In this document: positions 18,546-27,275 of the stretch, piece after piece
Layout of the letters: every line of letters begins with the position of its first letter
How positions within the stretch are numbered: position 1 is the stretch's first letter
Source: an uncultured Flavobacteriales bacterium
GTDB lineage: Bacteria > Bacteroidota > Bacteroidia > Flavobacteriales_G > Salibacteraceae
DNA: 64,000 nucleotides
Assembly: GCA_937121175.1 (NCBI GenBank)
Contig: CAKZKD010000027.1
Coordinates: 21,059-85,058, forward strand
Direction of reading: 5' to 3'
Translations under genes and position numbers: made by a program
Notes under the pieces: model-generated
Seen by the model: only the letters and a program-made list of their open reading frames with translations
The model's database searches: none
What the model was told of the DNA's origin: nothing

Positions 18546-20134
18546 AGTATTTACTCTATTCGCTAGTCGCTCTTATTCTTTTTTCATGTGCCCAAATTCA
18601 GAATCCTGACGGAGGGCCAACTGATGAAATACCCCCAAAAATAAAAAAGGCTTACCCTAACATAGGTGCTACCAATTTTAATGATAATGAAGTAAAGGTA
18701 ATATTCGACGAATTTATTGTGCTTAATCAAATCAACCAAGAGGCAATCGTCTCCCCCCCTATGAGCACGGATCCAGAATACAAAGTGAATAATAAAACAC
18801 TTAAGGTTTCTTTAGGTGAAGCTTTATTACCAAATACCACCTATACCATAAATCTTGGCAACGGAATAAAAGATTTTCATGAAGGAGTTGTATTAGATTC
18901 TAATGTTTTAGTTTTTTCTACTGGAGATTACATTGATTCCCTGTCCATTTCTGGAACCGTAAAAAATGCTCTGGACTTAAAACCTCAAGAAAAGTTTTTA
19001 GTACTAATGTATGAAAGTGACCGTGATTCTATTCCATCAAAAAAGCGTCCGTACTATTACACTAAAACTGATGAGTTTGGAAATTTCAAACTCAATTATT
19101 TAAAAAGTGGCCCCTTCTCCCTATTTGTTTTAGAAGACAAAAATTCTAACCGGTTCTATGACTTACCAAATGAACAAATTGGATTTTTAATGGAACAGGT
19201 TAACACTTCAAATGCAGATTCTTTATACACCATTCACTCTTTTCAACCGGACAATGAAAAACAATTCGTGGTTTCTCTTAAAGAAGAGAAACCTGGGAAA
19301 TTGATTTTGATCTTAAATAAACCCGCTGAAGCAGTTGACGTGAAAATTCTTGGTCGCACATTTAAAAAGCCTTGGTACGAAAGTGACACAATACTTCAAG
19401 GAGATACGGTAAGGCTTTGGACTGACTTGGCAAGACTTGAAGAGCAAGAAGTAGGAATTGTTGTGACCGCTGATAATGCAATTCTTGATACGGTTAAGCT
19501 TAAGTTGAGTGAATTTGACAGTTCTAAAATTCAAACGCCTACTCTATCTACGAATATCAAAAGTGGTTTCGCAAAGTATTTTGATCCTTTGTACATTTAT
19601 TCAGACATTCCAATAAAATCATTCAACGATTCAATACTACTGACAATTGGAACAGAGGATACCATTAAGGTAGGCGTTTCAAAGGTCGGATCCAAAAAAT
19701 TACAAGTGAACTATAATTTGCAACAAGAATCAAGTCATACTCTTATTCTACCTGATTCGTTTGCTACTGATATTCTAGGTTTCAAGTCCAAGGAATTAGT
19801 GGGTCAGTTTAAAACAAAAAGTGACATTGAGTACGCCAATCTGAAATTGGGAATTGAATTAACATCTTCTGAGCATGTAATTCTTCAATTCTTAAATAAA
19901 GCGGGAACCATTTTAAGGGAAGTAAAATTCGTAGGCAACCAATCCTTTGAATTCATTAATCTATCCCCGGGTGAATACCAGCTAAAAATGATTTTTGACT
20001 CGAATATTGATGGCAAATGGACAACAGGGAAATATATTCCTAGAACATTACCAGAGCGCGTTATCTTCTATTCCGAAAAGCTAGAAATGAAAGAGGGCTG
20101 GGATAAAGATATTACGTGGACTATCCCTGAATAG
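18542..20134 (+). CDS. Ig-like (Big_5-type) domain lipoprotein
   Basis: An exported lipoprotein of 530 residues, function unknown. I place the start at the TTG at 18542. It overlaps the upstream TGA (TTGA) and gives a clean lipoprotein signal, MKYLLYSLVALILFSC, with the lipidated Cys at 16. The in-frame ATG at 18512 would add 10 residues lying wholly inside the upstream gene. After PDGGPTDEIPP comes a Big_5/SbsA-like Ig domain (NEVKVIFDEFI, NTTYTINLGNGIKD; about 25-130). A carboxypeptidase-regulatory-like beta domain (SISGTVKNA, FGNFKLNYLKSG) and further beta-rich segments to the end follow. This architecture is common in Bacteroidota. The 3' end overlaps the convergent omega-amidase gene by 14 bases. 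Confidence 0.82.
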   Translation: MKYLLYSLVALILFSCAQIQNPDGGPTDEIPPKIKKAYPNIGATNFNDNEVKVIFDEFIVLNQINQEAIVSPPMSTDPEYKVNNKTLKVSLGEALLPNTTYTINLGNGIKDFHEGVVLDSNVLVFSTGDYIDSLSISGTVKNALDLKPQEKFLVLMYESDRDSIPSKKRPYYYTKTDEFGNFKLNYLKSGPFSLFVLEDKNSNRFYDLPNEQIGFLMEQVNTSNADSLYTIHSFQPDNEKQFVVSLKEEKPGKLILILNKPAEAVDVKILGRTFKKPWYESDTILQGDTVRLWTDLARLEEQEVGIVVTADNAILDTVKLKLSEFDSSKIQTPTLSTNIKSGFAKYFDPLYIYSDIPIKSFNDSILLTIGTEDTIKVGVSKVGSKKLQVNYNLQQESSHTLILPDSFATDILGFKSKELVGQFKTKSDIEYANLKLGIELTSSEHVILQFLNKAGTILREVKFVGNQSFEFINLSPGEYQLKMIFDSNIDGKWTTGKYIPRTLPERVIFYSEKLEMKEGWDKDITWTIPE

Positions 20135-20897
20135 AAAAACTATCAGCATCTAAATACGCAGGAAACTTTGTTCGATACGTCTTAAGTTCAGCGTACTTTA
20201 AAGTTGCCGTTCTAACCCCTTCGATCGGTTTTTCAAAATCAACCACTGTTTCCCCTTTTGCATTATAAACTGCCGAATTACCAACATAGTCAATTCCTTT
20301 TCCATCGCGCCCTACTCTATTTACTGCAATCACCGGACTAAGGTTTTCAATCGCTCGTGCTTTACAAAGTGTTTCCCAAGCGTTATCTCTTACCGCTGGC
20401 CAGTTGGCAATAAAAATCAATGCATCATAATCGTTTTGGTTTCTACTCCAAACTGGGAATCGTAAATCGTAACAGATTAATGGACAAATTCTCCAACCTT
20501 TAATTATTGGGTATATTTTAGAAACACCCTCAGAAAACTGTTCATCCTCCCCTGCCATTCGGAATAAATGTTTTTTATCGTAAAAGCTAACTTGTCCATC
20601 CGGTCGCATCCAAACTAAACGATTGTAACAGCCATCATCGGTTTGAATAATTAAACTTCCTGCAACTGTAGCACCTTTTTTATCTGCAACTTTTCGCATC
20701 CATTCAATGGTTGGTCCGTTCATTTTTTCTGCATTGGTTTTAACATCCATTGTAAAACCAGTAGTAAACATCTCAGGCAAGACAATTAAATCTGTGCGCT
20801 CTACAGAAAGCAACAGAGAATCAATCTTCTTTAGGTTTTTAGCAGGGTTTTGCCAGGCTATATCGAACTGAACTATACTTACTTTTAGATCTGGCAT
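20121..20897 (-). CDS. Omega-amidase / carbon-nitrogen hydrolase (YafV/NIT2-like)
   Basis: A 258-residue nitrilase-superfamily enzyme with the complete Glu-Lys-Cys triad: E42 in LPEMFTTGF, K108 or K109 in YDKKHLF, and C142 in LICYDLRFPVW. The LPEMFTTGF and DLRFPVWSRN contexts match the YafV/omega-amidase branch, which hydrolyses alpha-ketoglutaramate and alpha-ketosuccinamate to the 2-oxo acids. Its start lies 2 bases after the stop of a methionine/glutamine-type aminotransferase, so the two form an operon. This is the pairing expected of the transaminase plus omega-amidase (glutaminase II) route, in which the amidase drives transamination by removing the keto-amide. Substrate assignment is inferred from family and context. 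Confidence 0.87.
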   Translation of the reverse strand: MPDLKVSIVQFDIAWQNPAKNLKKIDSLLLSVERTDLIVLPEMFTTGFTMDVKTNAEKMNGPTIEWMRKVADKKGATVAGSLIIQTDDGCYNRLVWMRPDGQVSFYDKKHLFRMAGEDEQFSEGVSKIYPIIKGWRICPLICYDLRFPVWSRNQNDYDALIFIANWPAVRDNAWETLCKARAIENLSPVIAVNRVGRDGKGIDYVGNSAVYNAKGETVVDFEKPIEGVRTATLKYAELKTYRTKFPAYLDADSFSIQG

Positions 20898-20899
20898 AA

Positions 20900-22057
20900 C
20901 TATATTTCACTTAAAATTTTAGCTGCTGCTGCAATAGTTTCGTCTTGCTTTGCAAAGCAAAAGCGCAACACATTATGATGCACTGGTTGCCTGTAAAAAA
21001 CGGAAACTGGAATAGAACTTACTTTTACTTCTTTGGTCAATCGAGTTGCTAAATCAGTATCCTTTTCTTCACTGATGGCTTTATAATCTAACAATTGAAA
21101 GTAAGTCCCTGCACTGGGACGAATTTCGAATCTTGAATCTTTTAGCAAGGAATTAAAAAGGTCTCTTTTATATTGGTACATACTACCAATATTTGAATAA
21201 TTATTTTCATCCAATAAATATTCAGCCAAGGCAGCTTGCATTGGGTGGTTACAAGCAAAAACTTGAAACTGATGCGTTTTTCGAAATTCATGCATCATTT
21301 TCTCTGGTGCAACACAGTAACCTAATTTCCAACCTGTTGCATGAAATGTTTTACCAAATGAATAAACGATAAAACTACGTTCAGCTAATTTAGGAAAGCG
21401 TGCAACACTCTGGTGCTCATATCCATCAAATATGATATGCTCATACACTTCGTCACTCAGAATCATAATATCACTATTGGAGGTAATTTTCTCCAACTCC
21501 AACATATCCTTCGCGGACAAAATAGTTCCTGTAGGATTATGCGGTGTATTTATGATTATCAGCTTAGTTCTGTAGTTTACGGTCTTTTTGACCTCCTCCC
21601 AATCAATGTTATAATAAGGTGGTTGCATTTGAATATAAACAGGTTTACCACCATTCAACTCAATCGTTGGTCCATAACAATCGTAGGCTGGGGTGAATAG
21701 AATAACCTCATCCCCCTCTTTAATGACTGCCGAAATTGCCGAGTAAATCGCTTGGGTAGCACCTGCAGTAATAGTAACTTCCGAATTGGGGTCATAAGAG
21801 GTACTGTAAGACTTTTCCATTTTGGCTGCCAAGGCTTGGCGCAGAGGCAATATACCTGGCATGGGTGCGTACTGATTGTACCCTTGCTTCATGTATTTGT
21901 CCACCAAATTCAATAAAACTGAGTCAACTCCAAAATCTGGAAAACCTTGGCTCAAATTAATTGCATTTTGTTCTGCACTTAATGCCGACATTGTCGCAAA
22001 AATTGAAGTTCCAACTTGGGGCAGTTTTGAACTTAAAGAACCGTGGAATGTAGGCAT
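20900..22057 (-). CDS. PLP-dependent methionine/glutamine-type aminotransferase (YbdL/KAT-like, class I)
   Basis: A cytosolic 385-residue fold-type I aminotransferase. It shows the YbdL/kynurenine-aminotransferase N-terminus (INLSQGFPDF, residues 34-42), NPTG of the cofactor site (174-177), SDEVYEH (201-207) and the Schiff-base lysine K236 in SFGKTFHATGWKLGY. The family transaminates methionine, glutamine, aromatic amino acids and kynurenine with 2-oxo acids. A perfect -7 box lies at 22080-22087, and the omega-amidase follows after 2 bases. The choice between methionine and kynurenine as main substrate cannot be made by eye; a methionine sulfoxide reductase nearby and kynurenine enzymes 22 kb away are both suggestive only. 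Confidence 0.9.
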   Translation of the reverse strand: MPTFHGSLSSKLPQVGTSIFATMSALSAEQNAINLSQGFPDFGVDSVLLNLVDKYMKQGYNQYAPMPGILPLRQALAAKMEKSYSTSYDPNSEVTITAGATQAIYSAISAVIKEGDEVILFTPAYDCYGPTIELNGGKPVYIQMQPPYYNIDWEEVKKTVNYRTKLIIINTPHNPTGTILSAKDMLELEKITSNSDIMILSDEVYEHIIFDGYEHQSVARFPKLAERSFIVYSFGKTFHATGWKLGYCVAPEKMMHEFRKTHQFQVFACNHPMQAALAEYLLDENNYSNIGSMYQYKRDLFNSLLKDSRFEIRPSAGTYFQLLDYKAISEEKDTDLATRLTKEVKVSSIPVSVFYRQPVHHNVLRFCFAKQDETIAAAAKILSEI

Positions 22058-22079
22058 TTATCGAAAGTTTTATTCCTAA

Positions 22080-22087
22080 CAAACTTA
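22080..22087 (-). promoter_or_regulatory. -7 promoter box of the aminotransferase/omega-amidase operon
   Basis: On the minus strand the site reads TAAGTTTG, an exact TAnnTTTG, ending 22 bases before the ATG at 22057. Confidence 0.45.
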
Positions 22088-22170
22088 CGAGTTCAATCTA
22101 TTTTAATAAAAAATGAGAGTCTATACGGGCTTCAATTTATCAACACAAATTGAAATTAAAATGCATAAAA

Positions 22171-22192
22171 AAAGCCCTATAGATAGGGCTTT
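22171..22192 (-). terminator. Rho-independent terminator of the sdh operon
   Basis: A 9-bp perfect stem (22171-22179 with 22184-22192, loop of 4) is followed on the minus strand by a T run. It lies 23 bases beyond the sdhB stop codon. Confidence 0.88.
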
Positions 22193-22215
22193 CAAAATAT
22201 CAATGTGTTTATAAT

Positions 22216-22968
22216 CTAGCTATCTGAGGACATTGAAGCCGACAAATACTCTCGATTCATTCGTGCAATGTTTTCTAATGAAATTCCTTTTGGACATTCC
22301 ACTTCACAGGCTCCTGTATTTGTACAGTTACCAAAACCTTCGTGGTCCATTTGTTCAACCATGTGTGTAGCTCTTCTTTTTGCTTCAGGTCGTCCTTGCG
22401 GTAACAATGCCAATTGACTAACTTTTGCAGAGACGAATAACATTGCAGAAGCATTTTTACATGTGGCAACGCAAGCACCACATCCTATACAAGTAGCTGC
22501 GTCAAAGGCGTTATCAGCATCTTCTTTTGGAATTGGAGTTGCATTTGCATCCTGAGTATTACCCGAGGTATTTACAGAAACAAAGCCACCAGCATTCATA
22601 ATTCTATCGAATGAAGAACGGTCCACAACTAAATCTTTTTCAACCGGAAAAGCATTTGCTCTCCAAGGTTCAATATGAATAGTCTCGCCATCCTTAAACT
22701 TACGCATGTGCAGTTGACACGTAGTAACCATTCTATCTGGCCCATGCGCTTCTCCATTTATATACATAGAGCATGAACCACAAATTCCTTCTCGACAATC
22801 GTGGTCAAAAGCAACAGGGTCTTCACCTTTTTCAATCAATTCGTTATTCAATAAATCCATCATTTCTAAGAATGACGAATCTGGAGATACTCCTTTGATT
22901 GGGTAAGACTTCATTTCGCCTTTAGCTTCCCTATTTTTTTGTCTCCAAATCTTTAACGTTAAATCCAT
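22216..22968 (-). CDS. sdhB: Succinate dehydrogenase / fumarate reductase iron-sulfur subunit
   Basis: Electron-transfer subunit of complex II, 250 residues, on the cytoplasmic face of the inner membrane. The N-terminal 2Fe-2S plant-ferredoxin domain carries [16 protein letters not shown]. The C-terminal part carries the 4Fe-4S and 3Fe-4S ligands [11 protein letters not shown] and [15 protein letters not shown]. The long spacing and the [12 protein letters not shown] context resemble the Bacteroidetes/epsilon type (subtype B) succinate:quinone oxidoreductase that pairs with a single large cytochrome b subunit, as found here. It is the last gene of sdhC-sdhA-sdhB, 26 bases after sdhA, and is followed by a strong terminator. 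Confidence 0.96.
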   Translation of the reverse strand: MDLTLKIWRQKNREAKGEMKSYPIKGVSPDSSFLEMMDLLNNELIEKGEDPVAFDHDCREGICGSCSMYINGEAHGPDRMVTTCQLHMRKFKDGETIHIEPWRANAFPVEKDLVVDRSSFDRIMNAGGFVSVNTSGNTQDANATPIPKEDADNAFDAATCIGCGACVATCKNASAMLFVSAKVSQLALLPQGRPEAKRRATHMVEQMDHEGFGNCTNTGACEVECPKGISLENIARMNREYLSASMSSDS

Positions 22969-22994
22969 AACTTTTAGTTATTAGTGACTAGTTA

Positions 22995-24998
22995 CTATTT
23001 GTAACTACGTTGTTTCAATTCAATATCTTTAAACTCAAGTTCTTCCTTGTGGAGAACTGCATCTTTTGGTTCACCAGTGTATTCCCAAGCTGCTACATAA
23101 GCATATTGGTCATCATGTCTTAAAGCCTCACCTTCTTCAGTTTGAGATTCTTCTCTAAAATGACCACCACAAGACTCATTTCGTTCAAGTGCATCTTTGG
23201 CAAATAATTCACCTAATTCAAGGAAATCGGCTACTCTACCAGCTTTTTCTAGCTCAGGATTAAGACCATCAACACTTCCAGGAACTCTAACATCTTCCCA
23301 GAATTCTTTACGAATTTGTTGAATTTCAGCAATTGCTTCCTTCAACCCTTTTTCATTACGCGCCATTCCAACTTTATCCCACATCACCTTACCTAAGCGT
23401 TTATGGAAATAATCAACAGAATGTGTTCCTTTATTGTTTATCAGCTTGTTTAAGTCGTCTTTAACAACCTTTTCAGCTTCCACAAACTCTGGTGAGTCTA
23501 TTGAAATTGGACCTGTTCGAATATCATTTGCCAAATAATCACCTATGGTATATGGCAATACGAAATAACCGTCTGCAAGACCTTGCATTAATGCCGAAGC
23601 ACCCAATCTGTTTGCTCCATGGTCGGAGAAATTTGCTTCTCCTAAAGCATAACAACCTTCAATAGAGGTCATTAGGTTATAATCAACCCAAATACCGCCC
23701 ATAGTGTAATGCACCGCGGGGTATATCATCATCGGAGTTTTGTATGGATTTTCATCAACGATTTTCTCGTACATCTGAAATAGGTTTCCATACTTGGCCT
23801 CTACAACGCCCTCTCCCAATTCTCTAATTTCCTTATCAGAAGCGTTTTCAATTCCGTCAACCGTTGCCTTCTCTTTTCCGTAACGCATAATTGCAGAAGA
23901 GAAATCTAAGTAAACAGCTTCACCAGTTTTGTTAACTCCAAAACCAGCATCGCAACGTTCTTTGGCAGCACGAGAAGCAACATCACGTGGAACTAGGTTA
24001 CCAAATGCTGGGTAACGTCTTTCCAAATAATAATCTCTCTCATCTTCCTTCAGCTGAGTTGGTTTTAATTTTCCAGCTCTAATCGCATCAACATCTTCCT
24101 TTTTCTTTGGAACCCAAATTCTACCGTCGTTTCTTAAGGACTCTGACATCAAAGTCAATTTAGACTGGTGGTCTCCTGAGCGTGGAATACACGTAGGGTG
24201 AATTTGTGTGTAACAAGGATTTGCGAAGTAAGCACCTTTCTTGTGAATTTTCCACGCTGCGGTTACGTTAGAGCCCATTGCATTCGTAGATAGGAAGAAA
24301 ACATTACCGTATCCACCCGAACAAATTACAACTGCATGTGCTGAGTGTCTTTCAATTTTTCCAGAAACCAAATCACGAGCAATAATTCCTCTGGCTTTTC
24401 CGTCAACCTTTACAACGTCAAGCATCTCGTGACGGTTGTACATTTTGATTTTTCCTTTACCAATTTGGCGAGACATTGCTGAGTAAGCGCCCAACAACAA
24501 CTGCTGACCCGTTTGGCCTTTGGCATAAAAAGTTCTTGAAACCAATACCCCACCAAACGAACGGTTATCTAATAATCCACCATAATCTCTTGCGAAAGGG
24601 ACTCCTTGAGCAACACATTGGTCAATAATATTTGCTGAAACCTCAGCCAAACGATAAACGTTTGCTTCTCTAGAGCGGTAATCGCCTCCTTTTACGGTAT
24701 CGTAAAACAACCGGTAAGTGGAATCACCATCATTTTGGTAATTCTTAGCAGCATTTATTCCCCCTTGTGCAGCAATAGAGTGCGCCCTTCTTGGAGAATC
24801 TTGAAAACAAAAAGCTTTTACGTTGTAACCCATTTCTGCCAGCGAGGCTGCCGCAGAACCGCCAGCTAAACCTGTACCCACGACGATAATGTCAATCAAA
24901 CGTTTGTTAGCAGGGTTAACAACGTTGATTTCGTTTTTATGCTTTGTCCATTTTTCAGCTATTGGACCTTCTGGAATTTTTGCATCTAATTTTGTCAT
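22995..24998 (-). CDS. sdhA: Succinate dehydrogenase / fumarate reductase flavoprotein subunit
   Basis: Catalytic subunit that oxidises succinate to fumarate with covalent FAD; 667 residues, typical for this branch. The FAD dinucleotide motif is [15 protein letters not shown] (residues 39-53). H73 in [14 protein letters not shown] is the expected flavin-linking histidine. Substrate-site segments are HPTCIPRSG and [18 protein letters not shown], and the C-terminal [10 protein letters not shown] region is also present. It is preceded by sdhC with 15 bases between and followed by sdhB. The operon lacks a separate sdhD, as expected for a one-cytochrome complex. Confidence 0.97.
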   Translation of the reverse strand: MTKLDAKIPEGPIAEKWTKHKNEINVVNPANKRLIDIIVVGTGLAGGSAAASLAEMGYNVKAFCFQDSPRRAHSIAAQGGINAAKNYQNDGDSTYRLFYDTVKGGDYRSREANVYRLAEVSANIIDQCVAQGVPFARDYGGLLDNRSFGGVLVSRTFYAKGQTGQQLLLGAYSAMSRQIGKGKIKMYNRHEMLDVVKVDGKARGIIARDLVSGKIERHSAHAVVICSGGYGNVFFLSTNAMGSNVTAAWKIHKKGAYFANPCYTQIHPTCIPRSGDHQSKLTLMSESLRNDGRIWVPKKKEDVDAIRAGKLKPTQLKEDERDYYLERRYPAFGNLVPRDVASRAAKERCDAGFGVNKTGEAVYLDFSSAIMRYGKEKATVDGIENASDKEIRELGEGVVEAKYGNLFQMYEKIVDENPYKTPMMIYPAVHYTMGGIWVDYNLMTSIEGCYALGEANFSDHGANRLGASALMQGLADGYFVLPYTIGDYLANDIRTGPISIDSPEFVEAEKVVKDDLNKLINNKGTHSVDYFHKRLGKVMWDKVGMARNEKGLKEAIAEIQQIRKEFWEDVRVPGSVDGLNPELEKAGRVADFLELGELFAKDALERNESCGGHFREESQTEEGEALRHDDQYAYVAAWEYTGEPKDAVLHKEELEFKDIELKQRSYK

Positions 24999-25013
24999 AA
25001 TATCTGAATTGGA

Positions 25014-25694
25014 TTATGCGTTTAGAAAATGAAATACAGCAATCGTAACGAATCCAAGTGGAACCATAATCGCATAAATGTCACCCAATTTTTTAATCAT
25101 TGGCGTGTATTTGTTGTGTCTAAAACCTACCGACTGAAAAGCCGACTGAAACCCATGTAACAAGTGAAGTGCTAGAAACAAAAACGATACTACGTAAAGC
25201 CCTGTTCTAATCGGGTCATGAAACTTATGTTGCAATTCTTCGAAATAACGAAACTCGCCGGCAGCATTGAGTCCTGACATATCGCCTTGAATGAACTTTA
25301 CATTTAACTCTGGCAACCAAAAATCATAAAAATGCAGCCCTAAGAAAAGCATAATCATAATTCCTGTGATAATCATATTTCTGGACATCCAAGTTGCGTT
25401 TTCACCGGGTTTGTTCATCGCATATTTTACTGAACGTGCATTGTTGTTTTGCAATTCAAGCATAATTCCCATTCCTAAATGAAATACAACCCCAAAGGCC
25501 AAAACAGGTTGCAAAGCGAATTGCACCATTGGATTTGTTCCCATGAAATGAGATACTGTGTTAAACATTTCGGGAGAGATAACCGACAGCATATTAATTA
25601 CACAATGCTGCAATAAAAACACAAGGAGGAAAAAGCCCGAAAGAGCCATAAAAAACTTCCTTGTAATTGACGTCATTCCGTTCGTTGTTGACAT
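25014..25694 (-). CDS. sdhC: Succinate dehydrogenase cytochrome b558 subunit
   Basis: Membrane anchor of complex II; 226 residues with about five transmembrane helices (first around KFFMALSGFFLLVFLLQH). Conserved histidines in LLQHCVIN, HLGMGIM, FLGLHFYDFW and LALHLLHGF are candidate haem b ligands. The reading frame is open for 39 more codons upstream. However, the ATG at 25694 (MSTTNGMTS) gives the family-typical N-terminus, and a perfect -7 box lies at 25723-25730, inside the would-be extension. It is the first gene of the sdhCAB operon and divergent from the Xaa-Pro aminopeptidase. Confidence 0.94.
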   Translation of the reverse strand: MSTTNGMTSITRKFFMALSGFFLLVFLLQHCVINMLSVISPEMFNTVSHFMGTNPMVQFALQPVLAFGVVFHLGMGIMLELQNNNARSVKYAMNKPGENATWMSRNMIITGIMIMLFLGLHFYDFWLPELNVKFIQGDMSGLNAAGEFRYFEELQHKFHDPIRTGLYVVSFLFLALHLLHGFQSAFQSVGFRHNKYTPMIKKLGDIYAIMVPLGFVTIAVFHFLNA

Positions 25695-25722
25695 AGGATT
25701 TTTTGTTTTTTGTAATTGAGAA

Positions 25723-25730
25723 CAAATGTA
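25723..25730 (-). promoter_or_regulatory. -7 promoter box of the sdhCAB operon
   Basis: The minus strand reads TACATTTG, an exact TAnnTTTG, ending 28 bases before the ATG at 25694. It supports that start over the longer open frame. Confidence 0.5.
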
Positions 25731-25863
25731 ACCGCTGGTTAGTTTTGGCTTTGTTTTTACAGTTTTTATCTTTCTTTTTTGGAATGATTCTAAATAACCA
25801 AAAAACTTCAAGTATACTGGGAATAAGAGCTTGTCTTAAGCCTTAATTATTGACTGAGAATGA

Positions 25864-25871
25864 TAAATTTG
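25864..25871 (+). promoter_or_regulatory. -7 promoter box of the Xaa-Pro aminopeptidase gene
   Basis: TAAATTTG is an exact TAnnTTTG and ends 20 bases before the ATG at 25892. Together with the minus-strand box at 25723-25730 it defines a divergent promoter region. Confidence 0.45.
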
Positions 25872-25891
25872 GAGTCCAATAAAAATTTGAT

Positions 25892-27184
25892 ATGAAGTAT
25901 TTACCGATAGACAAGGAACTTTACATAAAAAACAGAAAGAAATTTGTTGCTCAAATGGAACCAAAATCTTTGGCCATTTTCAACAGCAATGATATTTTTC
26001 CGATTAGTGCAGACAGCACAATGCCGTTTAAACAGCACAGAGATATCCTTTACTTATCGGGCGTTGACCAAGAAGAAAGCATTTTAGTAATTTTTCCAGA
26101 TGCACATGACGGACACCATACAGAGGTCCTTTTCTTGAAAGAGACTTCAGAATTAATTGCGATTTGGGAGGGTGAAAAACTGACTAAGGAAACAGCTTTT
26201 AAAACCTCAGGAATTAAGAGTGTTTTTTGGTTACAGGACTTTGATGTTCAGCTAAAAAACATGATGGCTCAGGCTGAGAATGTGTACATTAACACCAACG
26301 AACATTTAAGGGCGAATACTGAAGTTCAAACACGCGAAGACCGCTTTATTGAAGGACTTCAAAAGAAGTATCCTGCCCACAATTACAAAAAGTCAGCGCC
26401 AATAATGCACAGCATTCGTTCGGTAAAAGAACAAATTGAGATTGACTTAATGCAGAAAGCATGTAACATTACTGCTAAAGGCGTACAGCGTGTGCTAGAC
26501 TTTATGAAACCGGGAGTTTGGGAATATGAAATTGAGGCTGAAATTATGCATGAATTTTTAAGAAATCGCTCTGCAGGATTTGCCTACACTCCTATCATCG
26601 GGAGTGGTTATAATGCGTGTGTTTTGCACTACATAGAGAATAATCAACAGTGTAAAGCTGGCGATGTAGTTCTAATGGATTTTGGCGCTGAATACGCCAA
26701 CTACGCATCCGATTTAACACGTTGTTTTCCTGTAAGTGGAAAGTTTACAGACAGACAAAAGGCGGTTTACAACTCTGTACTAAAGGTTAAAACAGAATCT
26801 GAAAAACTGCTTGTTCCAGGAACTTATCTAGCCGATTATCACAAAGAGGTGGGTGAACTTATGGAAAGTGAACTACTTGGGCTTGGATTGATTGACAAAA
26901 CAGACATCAAAAACGAAGACCCAGCTTGGCCAGCATATAAAAAGTACTTTATGCACGGAACTTCACATTACATTGGTTTAGATACTCATGATGTTGGTTC
27001 TTGGACGGAGCCGATTCAAGCCGGTAATGCATTTACTTGCGAACCTGGAATCTATATTCCAGAAGAAAACTTGGGCATTCGATTAGAGGATGATTTGGTG
27101 GTTCAAGAAAATGGAGCGCCATTCAATTTGATGCACGACATTCCAATTGAAGCCGAGGCGATTGAAGATGCTATGAACTCATAG
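25892..27184 (+). CDS. pepP: Xaa-Pro aminopeptidase (M24B)
   Basis: A cytosolic dinuclear-metal peptidase that removes N-terminal residues before proline. At 430 residues it has the N-terminal AMP_N domain (about 1-150) and the creatinase-fold catalytic domain. All five metal ligands are visible: D263 (LMDFGAEY), D274 (ASDLTR), H355 (FMHGTSH), E384 (TCEPGIYI) and E399 (IRLED). H359 in HGTSHYIGLDTHD is also conserved in the family. It is probably monocistronic, with its own -7 box, and 91 bases separate it from the next gene. Confidence 0.94.
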   Translation: MKYLPIDKELYIKNRKKFVAQMEPKSLAIFNSNDIFPISADSTMPFKQHRDILYLSGVDQEESILVIFPDAHDGHHTEVLFLKETSELIAIWEGEKLTKETAFKTSGIKSVFWLQDFDVQLKNMMAQAENVYINTNEHLRANTEVQTREDRFIEGLQKKYPAHNYKKSAPIMHSIRSVKEQIEIDLMQKACNITAKGVQRVLDFMKPGVWEYEIEAEIMHEFLRNRSAGFAYTPIIGSGYNACVLHYIENNQQCKAGDVVLMDFGAEYANYASDLTRCFPVSGKFTDRQKAVYNSVLKVKTESEKLLVPGTYLADYHKEVGELMESELLGLGLIDKTDIKNEDPAWPAYKKYFMHGTSHYIGLDTHDVGSWTEPIQAGNAFTCEPGIYIPEENLGIRLEDDLVVQENGAPFNLMHDIPIEAEAIEDAMNS

Positions 27185-27275
27185 GTCTTTGGATAATCTG
27201 CGGCATTTTTCTATGAAGGGCATTTTTAATTCCAAATAACGAAACTTTAAAATTAGAAGTACGTTTCTTTGGCGG

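Noticed and set aside
25695..25811. N-terminal extension of sdhC
   Set aside because: The extra 39 codons contain the -7 promoter box and give a charged leader that is unlike the family.
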